From Prevotellaceae bacterium (lineage in GTDB: Bacteria; Bacteroidota; Bacteroidia; Bacteroidales; UBA932), in the NCBI GenBank assembly GCA_031266935.1, contig JAISAC010000083.1, forward strand, positions 1 to 34,955: a stretch of 34,955 bases of DNA. Direction: 5' to 3'. Below the pieces are notes generated by a model, which was given only the letters and a program-made list of their open reading frames with translations, did no database searches and was not told the origin of the DNA. Each line of letters opens with the position of its first letter. Positions within the stretch are counted from its first letter, which is position 1. This document shows positions 8,834 through 17,609 of the stretch, one piece after another. A program made the position numbers and the translations under genes.

Positions 8834-9385
8834 TTATTCGCTATATTTATACTTTACAACTCCCTGTACTAAATCTAACCGATGATTTTTGGAGGAAACG
8901 CGCTCATTCCCATCGCTATCGTAATAAAATGTTTCCAAATCATTTTCATCTTTCGGGTTGCGCCCTCTGCAAACCCTTATCTTATAGCCTTTATACCGCT
9001 CGTCATTCAATAAAATCAGCAAGACGTCATTCGGCTTAATTTGATCTTTTCCAAACGAGGCGTCAAATTTTTTGGCGTAAACAATATCTCCGCTGCTAAT
9101 GCCTTTTTTCTTCATCGAAACGCCGTCAGCCCGCGCCAGAATATAGTCCGAAGAATTGTATTTTTTTCCTTTAACAACGAACTTTTTCCCCGAAAAAAGT
9201 ATTTTATCTACAGGAGCAGGGTTACCCTCCTGTTCGCTTTCATATACTATATGCCCTGTTTCAACTTTCGGCAGCAAGCTACTTTTCCTTTGCTTTACCA
9301 TCGCACTGCTTACAATAATGTAAACGACTAATGTTACAAATATTATACCAAAAATTGTGCTTATAATGATTTCCATTGAGTCCAT
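8834..9385 (-). CDS. Membrane-anchored S24/LexA-like domain protein inserted in the spc operon
   Basis: This protein of unknown function has 183 residues. Residues 5-29 form one hydrophobic transmembrane segment, followed by a basic stop (KQRK). The C-terminal half resembles the LexA/S24 peptidase fold. ADGVSMKKKGISSGDIV (86-102) matches the family's G-x-SM...I..GD motif, with Ser90 at the nucleophile position, and the chain ends in the family-like QGVVKYKY. The catalytic lysine is uncertain: the aligned position appears to be Cys139, with Lys135 nearby, so activity may be lost. Met4 (9376) is an alternative start. The gene lies between rpsN and rpsH with no visible promoter and is visibly A/T-richer than its neighbours, which suggests later insertion. 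Confidence 0.75.
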   Translation of the reverse strand: MDSMEIIISTIFGIIFVTLVVYIIVSSAMVKQRKSSLLPKVETGHIVYESEQEGNPAPVDKILFSGKKFVVKGKKYNSSDYILARADGVSMKKKGISSGDIVYAKKFDASFGKDQIKPNDVLLILLNDERYKGYKIRVCRGRNPKDENDLETFYYDSDGNERVSSKNHRLDLVQGVVKYKYSE

Positions 9386-9517
9386 AAGTCAACATTTCTA
9401 ATTAACGTATTATATTTAATTGATAATAAGCTACGAAATCATAAATATTAAACCCTTCCCTTCATCCACGCTCAAACAGCAGGTAAACCATTGCTAAGGC
9501 AAGCAGGCCATATTACT

Positions 9518-9787
9518 TTACCAGCTCGCCTTTTTCACGCCGGGTATCAAACCCTGGCTGGCCATTTCTCTAAAAGTGATACGGCTAATTCCAAACTGGC
9601 GAATGTACCCTTTAGGGCGTCCCGTAAGCGAACAGCGATTATGCAGGCGCACCGGACTTGAGTTCTTGGGCAGCTTTGCCAGCGCCACGTAATCTCCGGC
9701 TTCCTTGAGCGCCTTGCGCTTCTCGGCATACTTTGCCACCAACTTGGCGCGCTTTACTTCGCGCGCTTTCATGCATTCTTTTGCCAT
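9518..9787 (-). CDS. rpsN: 30S ribosomal protein S14, zinc-free form
   Basis: S14 sits in the 30S head. The sequence ends with [20 protein letters not shown] and the terminal KKASW. The length of 89 residues and the lack of CxxC pairs mark the long C-minus form, as opposed to the roughly 61-residue zinc form. It lies after rplE (20-nt gap), but the expected neighbour rpsH is displaced by an inserted gene and a 132-nt spacer. Confidence 0.98.
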   Translation of the reverse strand: MAKECMKAREVKRAKLVAKYAEKRKALKEAGDYVALAKLPKNSSPVRLHNRCSLTGRPKGYIRQFGISRITFREMASQGLIPGVKKASW

Positions 9788-9807
9788 CGTTCTACCTCTA
9801 CTGTTTT

Positions 9808-10410
9808 TTACTGTTTTTTTGCATTTTTAAAAGGAAGTCCAAAATGGCGAAGCAAAGCGTACGCTTCTTCGTCCCTTTCGGTAGTGGTAACAAAGGTCAT
9901 TTCTAAGCCCATGATTTTTGTTACCTTTTCAATATCTATCTCCGGAAAAACAATTTGCTCCTTAACGCCTAAGTTGTAGTTGCCGCGGCCATCCAGCTTA
10001 TCGCTGATGCCGCTGAAATCGCGAGTACGAGGAAGCGAAATACAAATCAGCCTTTCCAAAAATTCGTACATTTTGTTGCCGCGCAGGGTTACTTTTACGC
10101 CTATCGGCATACCCTTACGCAGCTTGAAGTTGGATATATCCTTCGTGGCGCGGGTAATCAGCGCCTTTTGGCCGGTGATGGCAGAGAGCTCGCTCTGGGC
10201 AACCTCTATCAACTTTTTATCAGCTGTTGCCACGCCAACGCCCTGGTTAACGACAATCTTCTCAAGCTTTGGCGCCTGCATGACGTTTTTATATCCAAAT
10301 TCCTTTACAAGGGCGGGTACAATTTCTTCCCTGTACTTTTTTTTGAGCAAAGGAATATATCCCTTTGCGTCCACATATACTTGTACCTGTGGTTGTTGTT
10401 TTTTTGCCAT
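9808..10410 (-). CDS. rplE: 50S ribosomal protein L5
   Basis: L5 binds 5S rRNA in the central protuberance and contacts P-site t[16 protein letters not shown], the [21 protein letters not shown] region and [23 protein letters not shown] are diagnostic and cover the full family. It has 200 residues, including an N-terminal extension of about 15 Gln/Lys-rich residues. Its start codon overlaps the rplX stop by one base (TAATG), which indicates translational coupling. Confidence 0.98.
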   Translation of the reverse strand: MAKKQQPQVQVYVDAKGYIPLLKKKYREEIVPALVKEFGYKNVMQAPKLEKIVVNQGVGVATADKKLIEVAQSELSAITGQKALITRATKDISNFKLRKGMPIGVKVTLRGNKMYEFLERLICISLPRTRDFSGISDKLDGRGNYNLGVKEQIVFPEIDIEKVTKIMGLEMTFVTTTERDEEAYALLRHFGLPFKNAKKQ

Positions 10411-10736
10411 TACTTAATTTCCTCTCCGGTTGTTTTTGCGTAGCGTACCAATTTGTTTTTTTCGCCCATGCGGCGCCCCACCCTGGTGGGGACTCCGCTG
10501 CCGTCGTTCACCATAAGGTTCGAAATGTGTATTGCAGCCTCCTGCTTGATAATGCCGCCTTGCGGATGCTTTGCATTTGGCTTGGTATGCTTCGATACCA
10601 GATTTACACCTTCTACAATGGCGCGGCCTTTGTCTGTGAGCATTTCGAGCACACGTCCCTTTTTGCCCTTGTCGTCGCCGGCAATTACGGTAACGCTATC
10701 GCCTTTTTTTACTTTAAGTTTTACTCTACCCAGCAT
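10410..10736 (-). CDS. rplX: 50S ribosomal protein L24
   Basis: L24 is an assembly initiator of the large subunit with a KOW motif. The motif is seen as [21 protein letters not shown] (residues about 10-30), followed by [14 protein letters not shown] and [17 protein letters not shown]. The length, 108 residues, is normal. The stop codon shares one base with the rplE start. Confidence 0.98.
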   Translation of the reverse strand: MLGRVKLKVKKGDSVTVIAGDDKGKKGRVLEMLTDKGRAIVEGVNLVSKHTKPNAKHPQGGIIKQEAAIHISNLMVNDGSGVPTRVGRRMGEKNKLVRYAKTTGEEIK

Positions 10737-10820
10737 GGTTTTTACTTTTCAAAGTTGTCCTTTTGTTTTTTTGTCTTTTTAGCCTTCCTGTTTTCACAGC
10801 GCTTCTTATTAAAGCACTTT

Positions 10821-11186
10821 TTAAAGCACTTCGGGCGCCAGCGACACAATTTTCATATAGTTTTCGCGCAGCTCACGGGCTACCGGGCCAAAGATGCGGG
10901 TGCCGCGAATTTCGCCCTGCGCGTTGAGAAGAACGCAGGCGTTGTCGTCAAACCGAATGTACGAGCCGTCCGGACGGCGAATTTCTTTGTGGGTGCGCAC
11001 AATAACAGCTTTGGATATGCTGCCTTTTTTGGCATCTCCACCGGGGGAAGCGCTTTTTACGCTCACCACAATTTTGTCTCCAATGGAGGCGTAGCGCCTC
11101 CTGGTACCACCCAGCACGCGAATACAAAGCACCTCCTTCGCGCCGCTGTTGTCCGCCACCTGTAATCTTGATTCTTGCTGTATCAT
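10821..11186 (-). CDS. rplN: 50S ribosomal protein L14
   Basis: L14 is a subunit-interface protein of the large subunit. [42 protein letters not shown] and the end [11 protein letters not shown] are nearly universal. The length, 121 residues, is normal. It starts 3 nt after the rpsQ stop, and an 84-nt spacer separates it from rplX. Confidence 0.98.
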   Translation of the reverse strand: MIQQESRLQVADNSGAKEVLCIRVLGGTRRRYASIGDKIVVSVKSASPGGDAKKGSISKAVIVRTHKEIRRPDGSYIRFDDNACVLLNAQGEIRGTRIFGPVARELRENYMKIVSLAPEVL

Positions 11187-11189
11187 GGC

Positions 11190-11453
11190 TTACTTTACTT
11201 TTTCTACGATTTCTACTAATCTCCAACGCTTATTCTTGCTCAGCGGGCGGGTTTCCATGATGCGCACGGTATCTCCCTCGCTGCACTCGTTCTTTTCGTC
11301 GTGCGCAGCGAACTTGGTTGTATGTTTAACGAACTTTCCGTAAACAGGATGCTTTACCTTCCGCTGCACGGCAACTACGATGGATTTATCCATTTTGTTG
11401 CTGGTCACAACTCCTATTCTTTCCTTTCTCAGGCCTCTTTCTATAGTTTCCAT
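11190..11453 (-). CDS. rpsQ: 30S ribosomal protein S17
   Basis: S17 is an OB-fold 16S rRNA-binding protein. [19 protein letters not shown], the [14 protein letters not shown] block and the signature [20 protein letters not shown] identify it. The length, 87 residues, is normal. It lies between rpmC (12-nt gap) and rplN (3-nt gap). Confidence 0.98.
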   Translation of the reverse strand: METIERGLRKERIGVVTSNKMDKSIVVAVQRKVKHPVYGKFVKHTTKFAAHDEKNECSEGDTVRIMETRPLSKNKRWRLVEIVEKVK

Positions 11454-11465
11454 GTGTGTGAGATG

Positions 11466-11669
11466 TTATTTTTTTATCTCGTTAATTTTTCGTTCGTGAA
11501 GGATGGTAAGCATACGCGCAATATTCTTACGTGTTTCCTTTATCTTGCTCGCGTTTTCGAGCGGTGAAATAGCGTGGTTAAGGCGCATTTTTGCCTGCTG
11601 GCTCTTTTCTACCTCCACCTTCTCCAGCAAATCTTTGGTGGACATTTCCCTAATTTCTGATGCCTTCAT
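11466..11669 (-). CDS. rpmC: 50S ribosomal protein L29
   Basis: L29 is a two-helix protein near the peptide exit tunnel, where it helps form the docking site for targeting factors. MKASEIREMSTKDLLEKVE, LRFNH-like KMRLNHAISPLEN and ETRKNIARMLTILHER match. The length, 67 residues, is normal. It lies between rplP and rpsQ, as in the standard S10 operon. Confidence 0.97.
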   Translation of the reverse strand: MKASEIREMSTKDLLEKVEVEKSQQAKMRLNHAISPLENASKIKETRKNIARMLTILHERKINEIKK

Positions 11670-11688
11670 TCCTTATATCCTCCTTAAA

Positions 11689-12120
11689 TTATGCTGATTT
11701 TTCTGCTATATAATCCCGGCGCACCACAAACTTAGTGCTTACAGGGAGCTTCTGTGCGCCTAAGCGCAGCGCTTCCTGCGCCACCTCAAACGGCACACCC
11801 TCCACTTCAAAGAGCATACGGCCCGGCGTTACCGGCGCCACAAAGCCTTCGGGGGCGCCCTTACCTTTACCCATGCGGACTTCGGCAGGTTTTTTCGTAA
11901 TGGGCTTGTCGGGGAATATGCGAATCCACATTTGCCCCTCGCGCTTCATGTGGCGCACAATGGCCTGACGAGCGGCTTCTATTTGCTTGCCGGTAATCCA
12001 GCAAGATTCCAGCGTTTTGATGCCAAATGAGCCAAATGAAAGCTGGTTGCCGCGCTGGGCAATGCCTTTCATCTTCCCCTTCTGCATCCTTCTGTATTGC
12101 GTCTTTTTAGGCTGTAACAT
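11689..12120 (-). CDS. rplP: 50S ribosomal protein L16
   Basis: L16 organises the A-site tRNA elbow region of the large subunit. [19 protein letters not shown], the [20 protein letters not shown] region and [11 protein letters not shown] (which contains the arginine hydroxylated in some bacteria) are diagnostic. The length, 143 residues, is slightly over the usual 136-140. It follows rpsC after 23 nt. Confidence 0.98.
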   Translation of the reverse strand: MLQPKKTQYRRMQKGKMKGIAQRGNQLSFGSFGIKTLESCWITGKQIEAARQAIVRHMKREGQMWIRIFPDKPITKKPAEVRMGKGKGAPEGFVAPVTPGRMLFEVEGVPFEVAQEALRLGAQKLPVSTKFVVRRDYIAEKSA

Positions 12121-12143
12121 TTTGTTTTACTTCGCTATTTTTT

Positions 12144-13016
12144 TTACTTCTTTGAACCAGAACCAGAACCACTGCCACCGCGTCCGCTGCGACGGTCGCG
12201 GTCGCCCCTACCGCGGTCGCGGTCGTTTCTACCGCGGTCGCGGTCGCCGCGGCCACCGCCGCCGCCGCGCCCGCCACGATCACCACCACCGCCACCGCCA
12301 CGGTGGTGCGAACGCTCATCGCGCCCACCACCGCCTGCCGACAAGCCGGCAACGTTAGCCGCTACGCCCACGTTGGGGAGCAAATCGCGCTTGCCGTAAA
12401 CCTCGCCGTTGCAAACCCATACCTTGACGCCCAGCAGGCCTACCTTGGTAAGCGCCTCGGCAAGGGCGTAGTCAATATCGGCGCGGAACGTGTGCAGGGG
12501 GATACGCCCCTCCTTGATAGTTTCGCTGCGCGCCATTTCGGCGCCGCCAAGGCGTCCGGAAATCTGCACTTTAATACCCTCGGCGCCTAACCTCATGGTC
12601 GAAGCCATGGTCGTCTTGATGGCGCGGCGGTACGATATGCGCCCTTCCACCTGACGGGCTATGTTGTTGGCAACAATCAGCGCGTCCAGCTCCGGGCGTT
12701 TCACCTCAAAAATGTTGATTTGGATGTCCTTTCCCGTTATCTTTTTGAGCTCCTCCTTGAGCTTATCCACCTCCTGTCCGCCCTTGCCGATGATAACGCC
12801 GGGGCGCGCCGTGTTGATGGTTACCGTAATGAGCTTGAGGGTGCGCTCAATCACTATGCGCGACAAGCTTGCTTTTGCCAGACGCTCGTTGAGGTAGCTG
12901 CGGATTTTTGAATCCTCAACTATTTTGCCTGCATACTTGCGCCCACCGTACCAGTTAGAATCCCAACCGCGAATGATACCTATTCGGTTACTTATCGGAT
13001 TAATTTTTTGTCCCAT
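12144..13016 (-). CDS. rpsC: 30S ribosomal protein S3 with long Gly/Arg/Asp-rich tail
   Basis: S3 lies at the mRNA entry tunnel. The first 220 residues or so are complete: [14 protein letters not shown], the KH domain with [14 protein letters not shown], and [13 protein letters not shown]. From about residue 227 to 290 there is a low-complexity tail with poly-Gly blocks, then [20 protein letters not shown], then a Gly-Ser run ending in KK. Core S3 proteins normally end before such a tail, although some Bacteroidetes have shorter basic extensions. The DNA under it (12170-12310) is an imperfect CGGTCG/CCACCG repeat array, so slippage may have built it (inference). The tail resembles RGG-type RNA-binding segments. 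Confidence 0.97.
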   Translation of the reverse strand: MGQKINPISNRIGIIRGWDSNWYGGRKYAGKIVEDSKIRSYLNERLAKASLSRIVIERTLKLITVTINTARPGVIIGKGGQEVDKLKEELKKITGKDIQINIFEVKRPELDALIVANNIARQVEGRISYRRAIKTTMASTMRLGAEGIKVQISGRLGGAEMARSETIKEGRIPLHTFRADIDYALAEALTKVGLLGVKVWVCNGEVYGKRDLLPNVGVAANVAGLSAGGGGRDERSHHRGGGGGGDRGGRGGGGGRGDRDRGRNDRDRGRGDRDRRSGRGGSGSGSGSKK

Positions 13017-13025
13017 ATTGCTTAT

Positions 13026-13532
13026 TTATGATACTTGTTCGGTTACGGTTTCTACTACGTCTGTTAATGCTACTGTTGCGGCTGCGTCTTTGTCCTTTTT
13101 TGTTTTTGTACCCTCTTCATCAATCACCTCAGGTACGTAGGTATCCAGCACAATGTGCACATGGTTGGAGCGCTTGCGAATACGGTAGGCACGTCCCTGC
13201 GGTGCGGGTGAAATGCGCTTGAGCATAGGGCCTCCGTCAACAAAAATTTCGCTTACAAAAACCTTGCCATCCTCCAAGTCGCGCTTGCTGCCCTCATTCT
13301 TGGCTTCCCAGTTGGCAATTGCCGACTTGAGGAGCTTCTCCAAGTCTATGGAAGCATGCTTTTTGGTGTACTTGAGCACACCCAGCGCCTTGTTGACCTC
13401 AACACCGCGTATCAAATCGGCTACCAGCCTCATCTTACGGGGTGATGAAGGGCAATTGCGAAGTATGGCTCCCGCCACTAACTTCTTCTCTGCCTTGAGC
13501 CCTTCGGCTCTTAATCTTTTTCTTGCACCCAT
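13026..13532 (-). CDS. rplV: 50S ribosomal protein L22 with C-terminal extension
   Basis: L22 lines the peptide exit tunnel. [19 protein letters not shown], the [20 protein letters not shown] helix and the loop [20 protein letters not shown] are diagnostic; the last is the region mutated in macrolide resistance. The core ends near residue 132. About 36 extra residues, Lys/Asp then Thr/Val-rich, follow. It is normally directly preceded by rpsS, but here a secreted-protein gene separates them. It lies 9 nt upstream of rpsC. Confidence 0.97.
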   Translation of the reverse strand: MGARKRLRAEGLKAEKKLVAGAILRNCPSSPRKMRLVADLIRGVEVNKALGVLKYTKKHASIDLEKLLKSAIANWEAKNEGSKRDLEDGKVFVSEIFVDGGPMLKRISPAPQGRAYRIRKRSNHVHIVLDTYVPEVIDEEGTKTKKDKDAAATVALTDVVETVTEQVS

Positions 13533-13612
13533 TTAGTTACCTTTGCTATAAAAAAAGGATTTTCCCTATGATTAAAAAAATTATACTTGTATTTACTTAT
13601 CTATCTCAACTG

Positions 13613-14191
13613 CTAAAACCTGCGCTGAACGACTATCTGAAACGTTGCCAGCATTGTTGCAACCGTTCCTTTTGAAAAAATATCTTCATGTTCCTTTGTC
13701 GTAAAATATACCGGACCGCGAAACCTCATGGCAAAATTCCAATTGGGCAGCCTTTCTTCGTGAAAATAAAGTTCCACCAACATGTTGCAACCAAAAGGGG
13801 CTACATAAGCCAACTTGTCTGCCCATCGCTTTTGCCGGACAGAGGGGCTATAGTAATCCTGGGCAAACAAGCCCAGCCTCACGTTTATCATTACATCAGA
13901 ACTATCCTGCCTCTCTTTTATTTTAAAGAACTTTGATATTTGATTCATGTTTAGTATTCTGTACATACCGCCCATCGAAGCATACATACCATTAAAACCT
14001 GCAAGCCATCCCGCGTCGGCAGTAGCCGTCCAGCGATTGTGCCGGAGCGTGTACGACGGACCTATGACATTGCTTACCGCCAGCCCAACATAATGCTCTG
14101 TCTGAGCCTGCAAAGATGTAGCACTACTACATAACAAAAATACCTGCAGAGTAGTAATCAGGAACACTTTCTTTGCCTTCAGCCTTACCAT
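13613..14191 (-). CDS. Secreted beta-barrel-like protein, paralog 1, inserted between rpsS and rplV
   Basis: The function is unrecognised. The 192-residue product has a basic N-terminus, a hydrophobic stretch and a signal-peptidase-I-type end (SLQA then QTEHY). The mature part shows alternating aromatic/hydrophobic strands and ends in Phe (VVQRRF), which suggests a small outer-membrane beta-barrel (inference). QTEHYVGLAVSNVIGPSYTL and HNRW...GWLAG match two other genes here (18249-18758 and 18770-19357), so it is a divergent member of a local family. It lies in the normally invariant rpsS-rplV junction, with 60 nt and 80 nt spacers and no visible promoter. Base use is A/T-richer than in the ribosomal genes. 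Confidence 0.8.
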   Translation of the reverse strand: MVRLKAKKVFLITTLQVFLLCSSATSLQAQTEHYVGLAVSNVIGPSYTLRHNRWTATADAGWLAGFNGMYASMGGMYRILNMNQISKFFKIKERQDSSDVMINVRLGLFAQDYYSPSVRQKRWADKLAYVAPFGCNMLVELYFHEERLPNWNFAMRFRGPVYFTTKEHEDIFSKGTVATMLATFQIVVQRRF

Positions 14192-14251
14192 TGATGAATG
14201 TAAGCTTTGCGCAACTTTTTTTACTCTCTCAAAGCCTCTCTCCGCTCGCTA

Positions 14252-14518
14252 TCACTTGCGGTTGCCCGAGTGTCCCTTGAACGTTCGGGTCGGCGCAAAC
14301 TCTCCCAGCTTGTGCCCCACCATATTTTCGGTGATGTACACGGGGATAAACTTGTTGCCGTTGTGCACGGCGATGGTATGCCCTACAAAGTCAGGCGGTA
14401 TCATGCTTGCACGCGCCCAAGTTTTCACCACAACTTTCTTTTTGCTGACGTTCAAGGCAGTTACCTTTTTGTCCAGCTTAGGTTCAATGTATGGTCCTTT
14501 TTTTAGTGAACGGCTCAT
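14252..14518 (-). CDS. rpsS: 30S ribosomal protein S19
   Basis: S19 is in the 30S head and contacts tRNA through S13. [38 protein letters not shown] and the end [18 protein letters not shown] are diagnostic. The length, 88 residues, is normal. The 56-nt spacer upstream is mostly a tandem heptad array. Downstream, the expected rplV is displaced by an inserted gene. Confidence 0.98.
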   Translation of the reverse strand: MSRSLKKGPYIEPKLDKKVTALNVSKKKVVVKTWARASMIPPDFVGHTIAVHNGNKFIPVYITENMVGHKLGEFAPTRTFKGHSGNRK

Positions 14519-14523
14519 TTACA

Positions 14524-14551
14524 AATTTTGAATTTTGAATTTTGAATTTTG
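14524..14551. repeat. Tandem heptanucleotide array (AATTTTG)4 before rpsS
   Basis: Four perfect copies of AATTTTG lie in the rplB-rpsS spacer, ending about 6 nt from the rpsS start codon (minus-strand sense: CAAAATT repeats). The tract would be an unstructured A/U-rich leader in mRNA. Similar but degenerate heptads occur before rpsK, rpmJ and rplO, and an octamer array before rplC. Confidence 0.9.
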
Positions 14552-14574
14552 AATTATTTCACTACCGCTTCAGG

Positions 14575-15399
14575 CTACTTTTTCCTTCTCTCAACAATAA
14601 ACTTTGAGGTGGTTTTCTTTGGGTTTCGGGTTTTCTTACCCTTAGCCAGCAAACCTTTGCGCGAGCGGGGATGTCCGCCGGAGTTTTTACCTTCGCCGCC
14701 GCCCATGGGATGGTCAACCGGGTTCATAGCCACGCCGCGGTTGCGGGGTCGGCGCCCCAGCCAGCGTTTACGTCCGGCCTTACCGTGCGATTCGTTTTGG
14801 GCGTCGGGGTTTGAAACCGAGCCAACCGTTGCGCGGCAGATAACGAGCACCATGCGCGTTTCGCCCGAGGGCAGCTTGAGCACAGCATATTTTCCTTCGC
14901 GCGCCAGCAGCTGGGCCGACGATCCGGCGCTGCGCGCCATGATAGCGCCCTGTCCGGGCGTAAGCTCAATGTTGTGGACAATAGTACCCAAGGGTAAGTC
15001 GGAGAGGAAAAGCGTGTTTCCTATTTCCGGAGGTACGCCTTTGCCCGACTGTATGCGCTGCCCCACCTTAAGCCCCACCGGCGCAATGATGTAGCGTTTT
15101 TCGCCGTCGGCATAAACGACCAAGGCAATACGGGCGTTACGGTTGGGGTCGTACTCTATAGTTTTCACCGTTGCGGCAAAGTTATCCTTATCGCGCTTGA
15201 AGTCAATAATGCGGTACATACGCTTGTGTCCGCCACCTCTATAGCGTACGGTCATACGTCCCTGGTTGTTGCGTCCGCCGGAGCTTTTGAGAGGAGCCAG
15301 CAGCGATTTTTCGGGAGTAGAGGCAGTAATTTCGTCAAATGCAGAAATAACTTTATGTCTTGTACCCGGCGTTACGGGTTTAAATTTTCTGAGCGCCAT
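14575..15399 (-). CDS. rplB: 50S ribosomal protein L2
   Basis: L2 is a core large-subunit protein needed for subunit association and peptidyl-transferase activity. [19 protein letters not shown], the [14 protein letters not shown] region and [13 protein letters not shown] (the conserved His near residue 230) identify it. The length, 274 residues, is normal. It lies between rplW (18-nt gap) and rpsS. Confidence 0.98.
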   Translation of the reverse strand: MALRKFKPVTPGTRHKVISAFDEITASTPEKSLLAPLKSSGGRNNQGRMTVRYRGGGHKRMYRIIDFKRDKDNFAATVKTIEYDPNRNARIALVVYADGEKRYIIAPVGLKVGQRIQSGKGVPPEIGNTLFLSDLPLGTIVHNIELTPGQGAIMARSAGSSAQLLAREGKYAVLKLPSGETRMVLVICRATVGSVSNPDAQNESHGKAGRKRWLGRRPRNRGVAMNPVDHPMGGGEGKNSGGHPRSRKGLLAKGKKTRNPKKTTSKFIVERRKK

Positions 15400-15417
15400 G
15401 TTTTTTTAGATGGTTTT

Positions 15418-15711
15418 TTAGATGCTACTGTAAAAATCAATTTGTTCACCTTTGACCAGCGTTACCACAGCCTTTTTGCGGTGCACAGTTCTGCCGGACA
15501 GGAGGCCAGCTTTAGTATAGCGGCTTTTGTTCTTACCGCGATAGTTCATGGTATTAACTTTTTCTACCTTAACGCCGTACATCGTTTCTACCGCTTGCTT
15601 GATTTCCAACTTGTTGGCCTCCGGCCTAACAATAAAACCGTACCGGTTCAGCTTATCGCCCTGCACCGTTATTTTTTCGGTTATGAGTGGCTTAATTAGT
15701 TGTGTGCTCAT
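15418..15711 (-). CDS. rplW: 50S ribosomal protein L23
   Basis: L23 lies at the tunnel exit and is the docking site for trigger factor and SRP. LIKPLITEKITV at the start and RYGFIVRPEANKLEIKQAVE, followed by VEKVNTMNYRGK, match the family. The length, 97 residues, is normal. It lies between rplD (56-nt gap) and rplB. Confidence 0.97.
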   Translation of the reverse strand: MSTQLIKPLITEKITVQGDKLNRYGFIVRPEANKLEIKQAVETMYGVKVEKVNTMNYRGKNKSRYTKAGLLSGRTVHRKKAVVTLVKGEQIDFYSSI

Positions 15712-15767
15712 TTAGTACTATTCAATGTTCTCTGGTTTATATTTAACTTCGGCTACTTTACCTCCGG

Positions 15768-16466
15768 CTACAGCGCGCCATTTTCTTCCTGTATGTCATT
15801 CGTTGGCAGGTCATTAGGTAGCAACAGCATATCGTTTTCCTCCCCAAACAATCGGTTAACAACGTCAACCGCCCCTTCAAAAAACAGCAAATCATTAGCA
15901 TTCATAACATCGTAAGTATTTATGTCAGAGGCTATTATTGTTTTTGTATTGGGTAAATTTCGGGATGACAAATATACATTTTTATTTGGTTCGGGCAGCA
16001 CGATGAGCAATTTTTTTCCATTTAGCTGCTGATTTTTCCATATTTTTAGGAATTCTTTTGTCTTTGGCGCTTCAAGGAGGAGGTCTTCAATCACGCGGAT
16101 GTTATTGCTCAGCGCCTTCTGCGACAATGCGCTACGGCGCGCCAAGCTTTTTTGTTTTTTGTTGAGCTTATGGCTATAATCGCGGGGCACAGGGCCAAAC
16201 ACGCGCCCTCCTCCTACAAAGAGGGGCGACTTGATGCTTCCGGCGCGGGCGCCGCCGGTACCTTTTTGCCTTTTGAGCTTCCTTGTGCTGTACCGCACCT
16301 CTCCGCGCTGCTTCGACTTGTGCGTACCTTGACGACGGTTGGCCTGCAGCTGCTTCACGTCGAGATAAATAGCGTGGTTATTCGGTTCAATGCCAAATAC
16401 CGTATCGTCCAAGCTAACCTTCTTCGATGTTTCTTGTCCTTCGATGTTATATACTGATAACTCCAT
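15768..16466 (-). CDS. rplD: 50S ribosomal protein L4
   Basis: L4 is an assembly and tunnel-constriction protein. [20 protein letters not shown] and [15 protein letters not shown] form the conserved tunnel loop (about residues 43-80), followed by the [17 protein letters not shown] block. At 232 residues it exceeds the usual 205-210 because of an acidic/Asn-rich C-terminal tail (about residues 208-232). It lies between rplC and rplW. Confidence 0.97.
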   Translation of the reverse strand: MELSVYNIEGQETSKKVSLDDTVFGIEPNNHAIYLDVKQLQANRRQGTHKSKQRGEVRYSTRKLKRQKGTGGARAGSIKSPLFVGGGRVFGPVPRDYSHKLNKKQKSLARRSALSQKALSNNIRVIEDLLLEAPKTKEFLKIWKNQQLNGKKLLIVLPEPNKNVYLSSRNLPNTKTIIASDINTYDVMNANDLLFFEGAVDVVNRLFGEENDMLLLPNDLPTNDIQEENGAL

Positions 16467-16475
16467 GATGTTGTT

Positions 16476-17105
16476 TTAATTCTCAATTAGTAAGTACGAC
16501 CCTATAGCGCCCGGTACCGAGCCTTTTACCAGCAGCAAGTTGCTTTCGGGAATAACCTTCACAATAACCAAATTCAGCACTTTGACGCGGTCTCCGCCCA
16601 TGCGCCCGCCCAGCTTGCGGCCAGGCAGCACACGCGAAGGATACGACGAGGCGCCTGCCGACCCCGGAGCGCGAAGCCGGTTGTGCTGGCCGTGCGTTTG
16701 TCCGCCTACGCCGGCAAAGCCGTGCCGCCTAACAACACCCTGAAACCCTTTTCCTTTTGATGTACCTACCACGTCAACCCAGTTATTTTCTTCAAACAAA
16801 TCAACCGTTACGGCATCACCTGTCGCCAACTCTTTGCTTTCCTTACCTGCAAAGGGCGAAAACTCTACCACCTTTCTTTTGGGTGTGGTACCGGCTTTCT
16901 TAAAGTGTCCGAGCAATCCCTGCGTGGTGCTCTTCTCCTTTTTATCGTCATAGGCAAGCTGCAAGGCTGCATATCCGTCTGTTTCAACGGACTTAACTTG
17001 CGTAACAACACATGGGCCAGCTTCGATAACGGTGCAGGGGATGTTCTTCCCGTCAGCGCCGAAAACGGAGGTCATTCCGATTTTTTTTCCTATAATTCCT
17101 GCCAT
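16476..17105 (-). CDS. rplC: 50S ribosomal protein L3
   Basis: L3 initiates large-subunit assembly, and its loop reaches towards the peptidyl-transferase centre. [12 protein letters not shown] at the start and [18 protein letters not shown] (including the Gln methylated in E. coli) are diagnostic. The length, 209 residues, is normal. It follows rpsJ after an unusually long 142-nt spacer that contains an octamer repeat. Confidence 0.98.
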   Translation of the reverse strand: MAGIIGKKIGMTSVFGADGKNIPCTVIEAGPCVVTQVKSVETDGYAALQLAYDDKKEKSTTQGLLGHFKKAGTTPKRKVVEFSPFAGKESKELATGDAVTVDLFEENNWVDVVGTSKGKGFQGVVRRHGFAGVGGQTHGQHNRLRAPGSAGASSYPSRVLPGRKLGGRMGGDRVKVLNLVIVKVIPESNLLLVKGSVPGAIGSYLLIEN

Positions 17106-17247
17106 GTTTAATTTAAAGATTCAAAAATTCAATAATTCAATAATTCAATAATGCTCAAAAATTCGATAATGCAGCACAAGCTGTCGGGCAACTTTCTGCA
17201 CTGCAAAATTGAATGGCGAGCTGTAAACCGTTTAACAGCAGGCTGCT
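17106..17247. repeat. rpsJ-rplC spacer with tandem ATTCAATA octamers
   Basis: Three perfect copies of ATTCAATA occupy 17127-17150, flanked by partial copies (TTCAAAA; TCAAAAATTCGATAAT). The rest of the spacer (17165-17247) is unique sequence without an open reading frame of note. The array ends about 22 nt from the rplC start and would form an A/U-rich leader on the transcript. Confidence 0.85.
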
Positions 17248-17553
17248 TTACACCTTAATTTCAACCTCAACGCCGCTGGGCAACTCGAGCTTCATCAGCG
17301 CGTCGATGGTTTTTGGCGTTGAGCTGTAGATGTCCAGCAGGCGCTTGTAGGTGCTCAGCTGAAACTGCTCGCGCGCCTTCTTGTTGACAAAGGTAGCGCG
17401 GTTCACGGTGAAGATTTTCTTCTGCGTAGGCAGGGGCACCGGACCGCTCACCACCGCTCCGGTTGCTTTCACCGTTTTTACGATTTTTTCCGACGACTTG
17501 TCCACCAAGGAGTGGTCGTACGACTTCAACTTTATTCTAATTTTTTGGCTCAT
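17248..17553 (-). CDS. rpsJ: 30S ribosomal protein S10
   Basis: S10 is a 30S head protein that also couples transcription to translation through NusB and Nus[38 protein letters not shown] and [19 protein letters not shown] are diagnostic. The length, 101 residues, is normal. It opens the S10 gene order. Upstream, 56 nt away, lies pyrE instead of the usual fusA or tuf. Confidence 0.98.
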   Translation of the reverse strand: MSQKIRIKLKSYDHSLVDKSSEKIVKTVKATGAVVSGPVPLPTQKKIFTVNRATFVNKKAREQFQLSTYKRLLDIYSSTPKTIDALMKLELPSGVEVEIKV

Positions 17554-17609
17554 GAAATACCGTCCTTAATTGTATAGAACTGATTATATAGAACTTAATT
17601 TTACTTCAC

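Noticed and set aside
13538-13545. TACCTTTG on the plus strand, a possible antisense promoter facing paralog 1
   Set aside because: The nearest TTG is only 12 nt upstream, too close for the consensus, and no plus-strand gene follows.
14524-17150. Possible CRISPR-like arrays among the intergenic repeats
   Set aside because: The units are 7-8 nt and directly abutting without spacers, and no cas gene is present.
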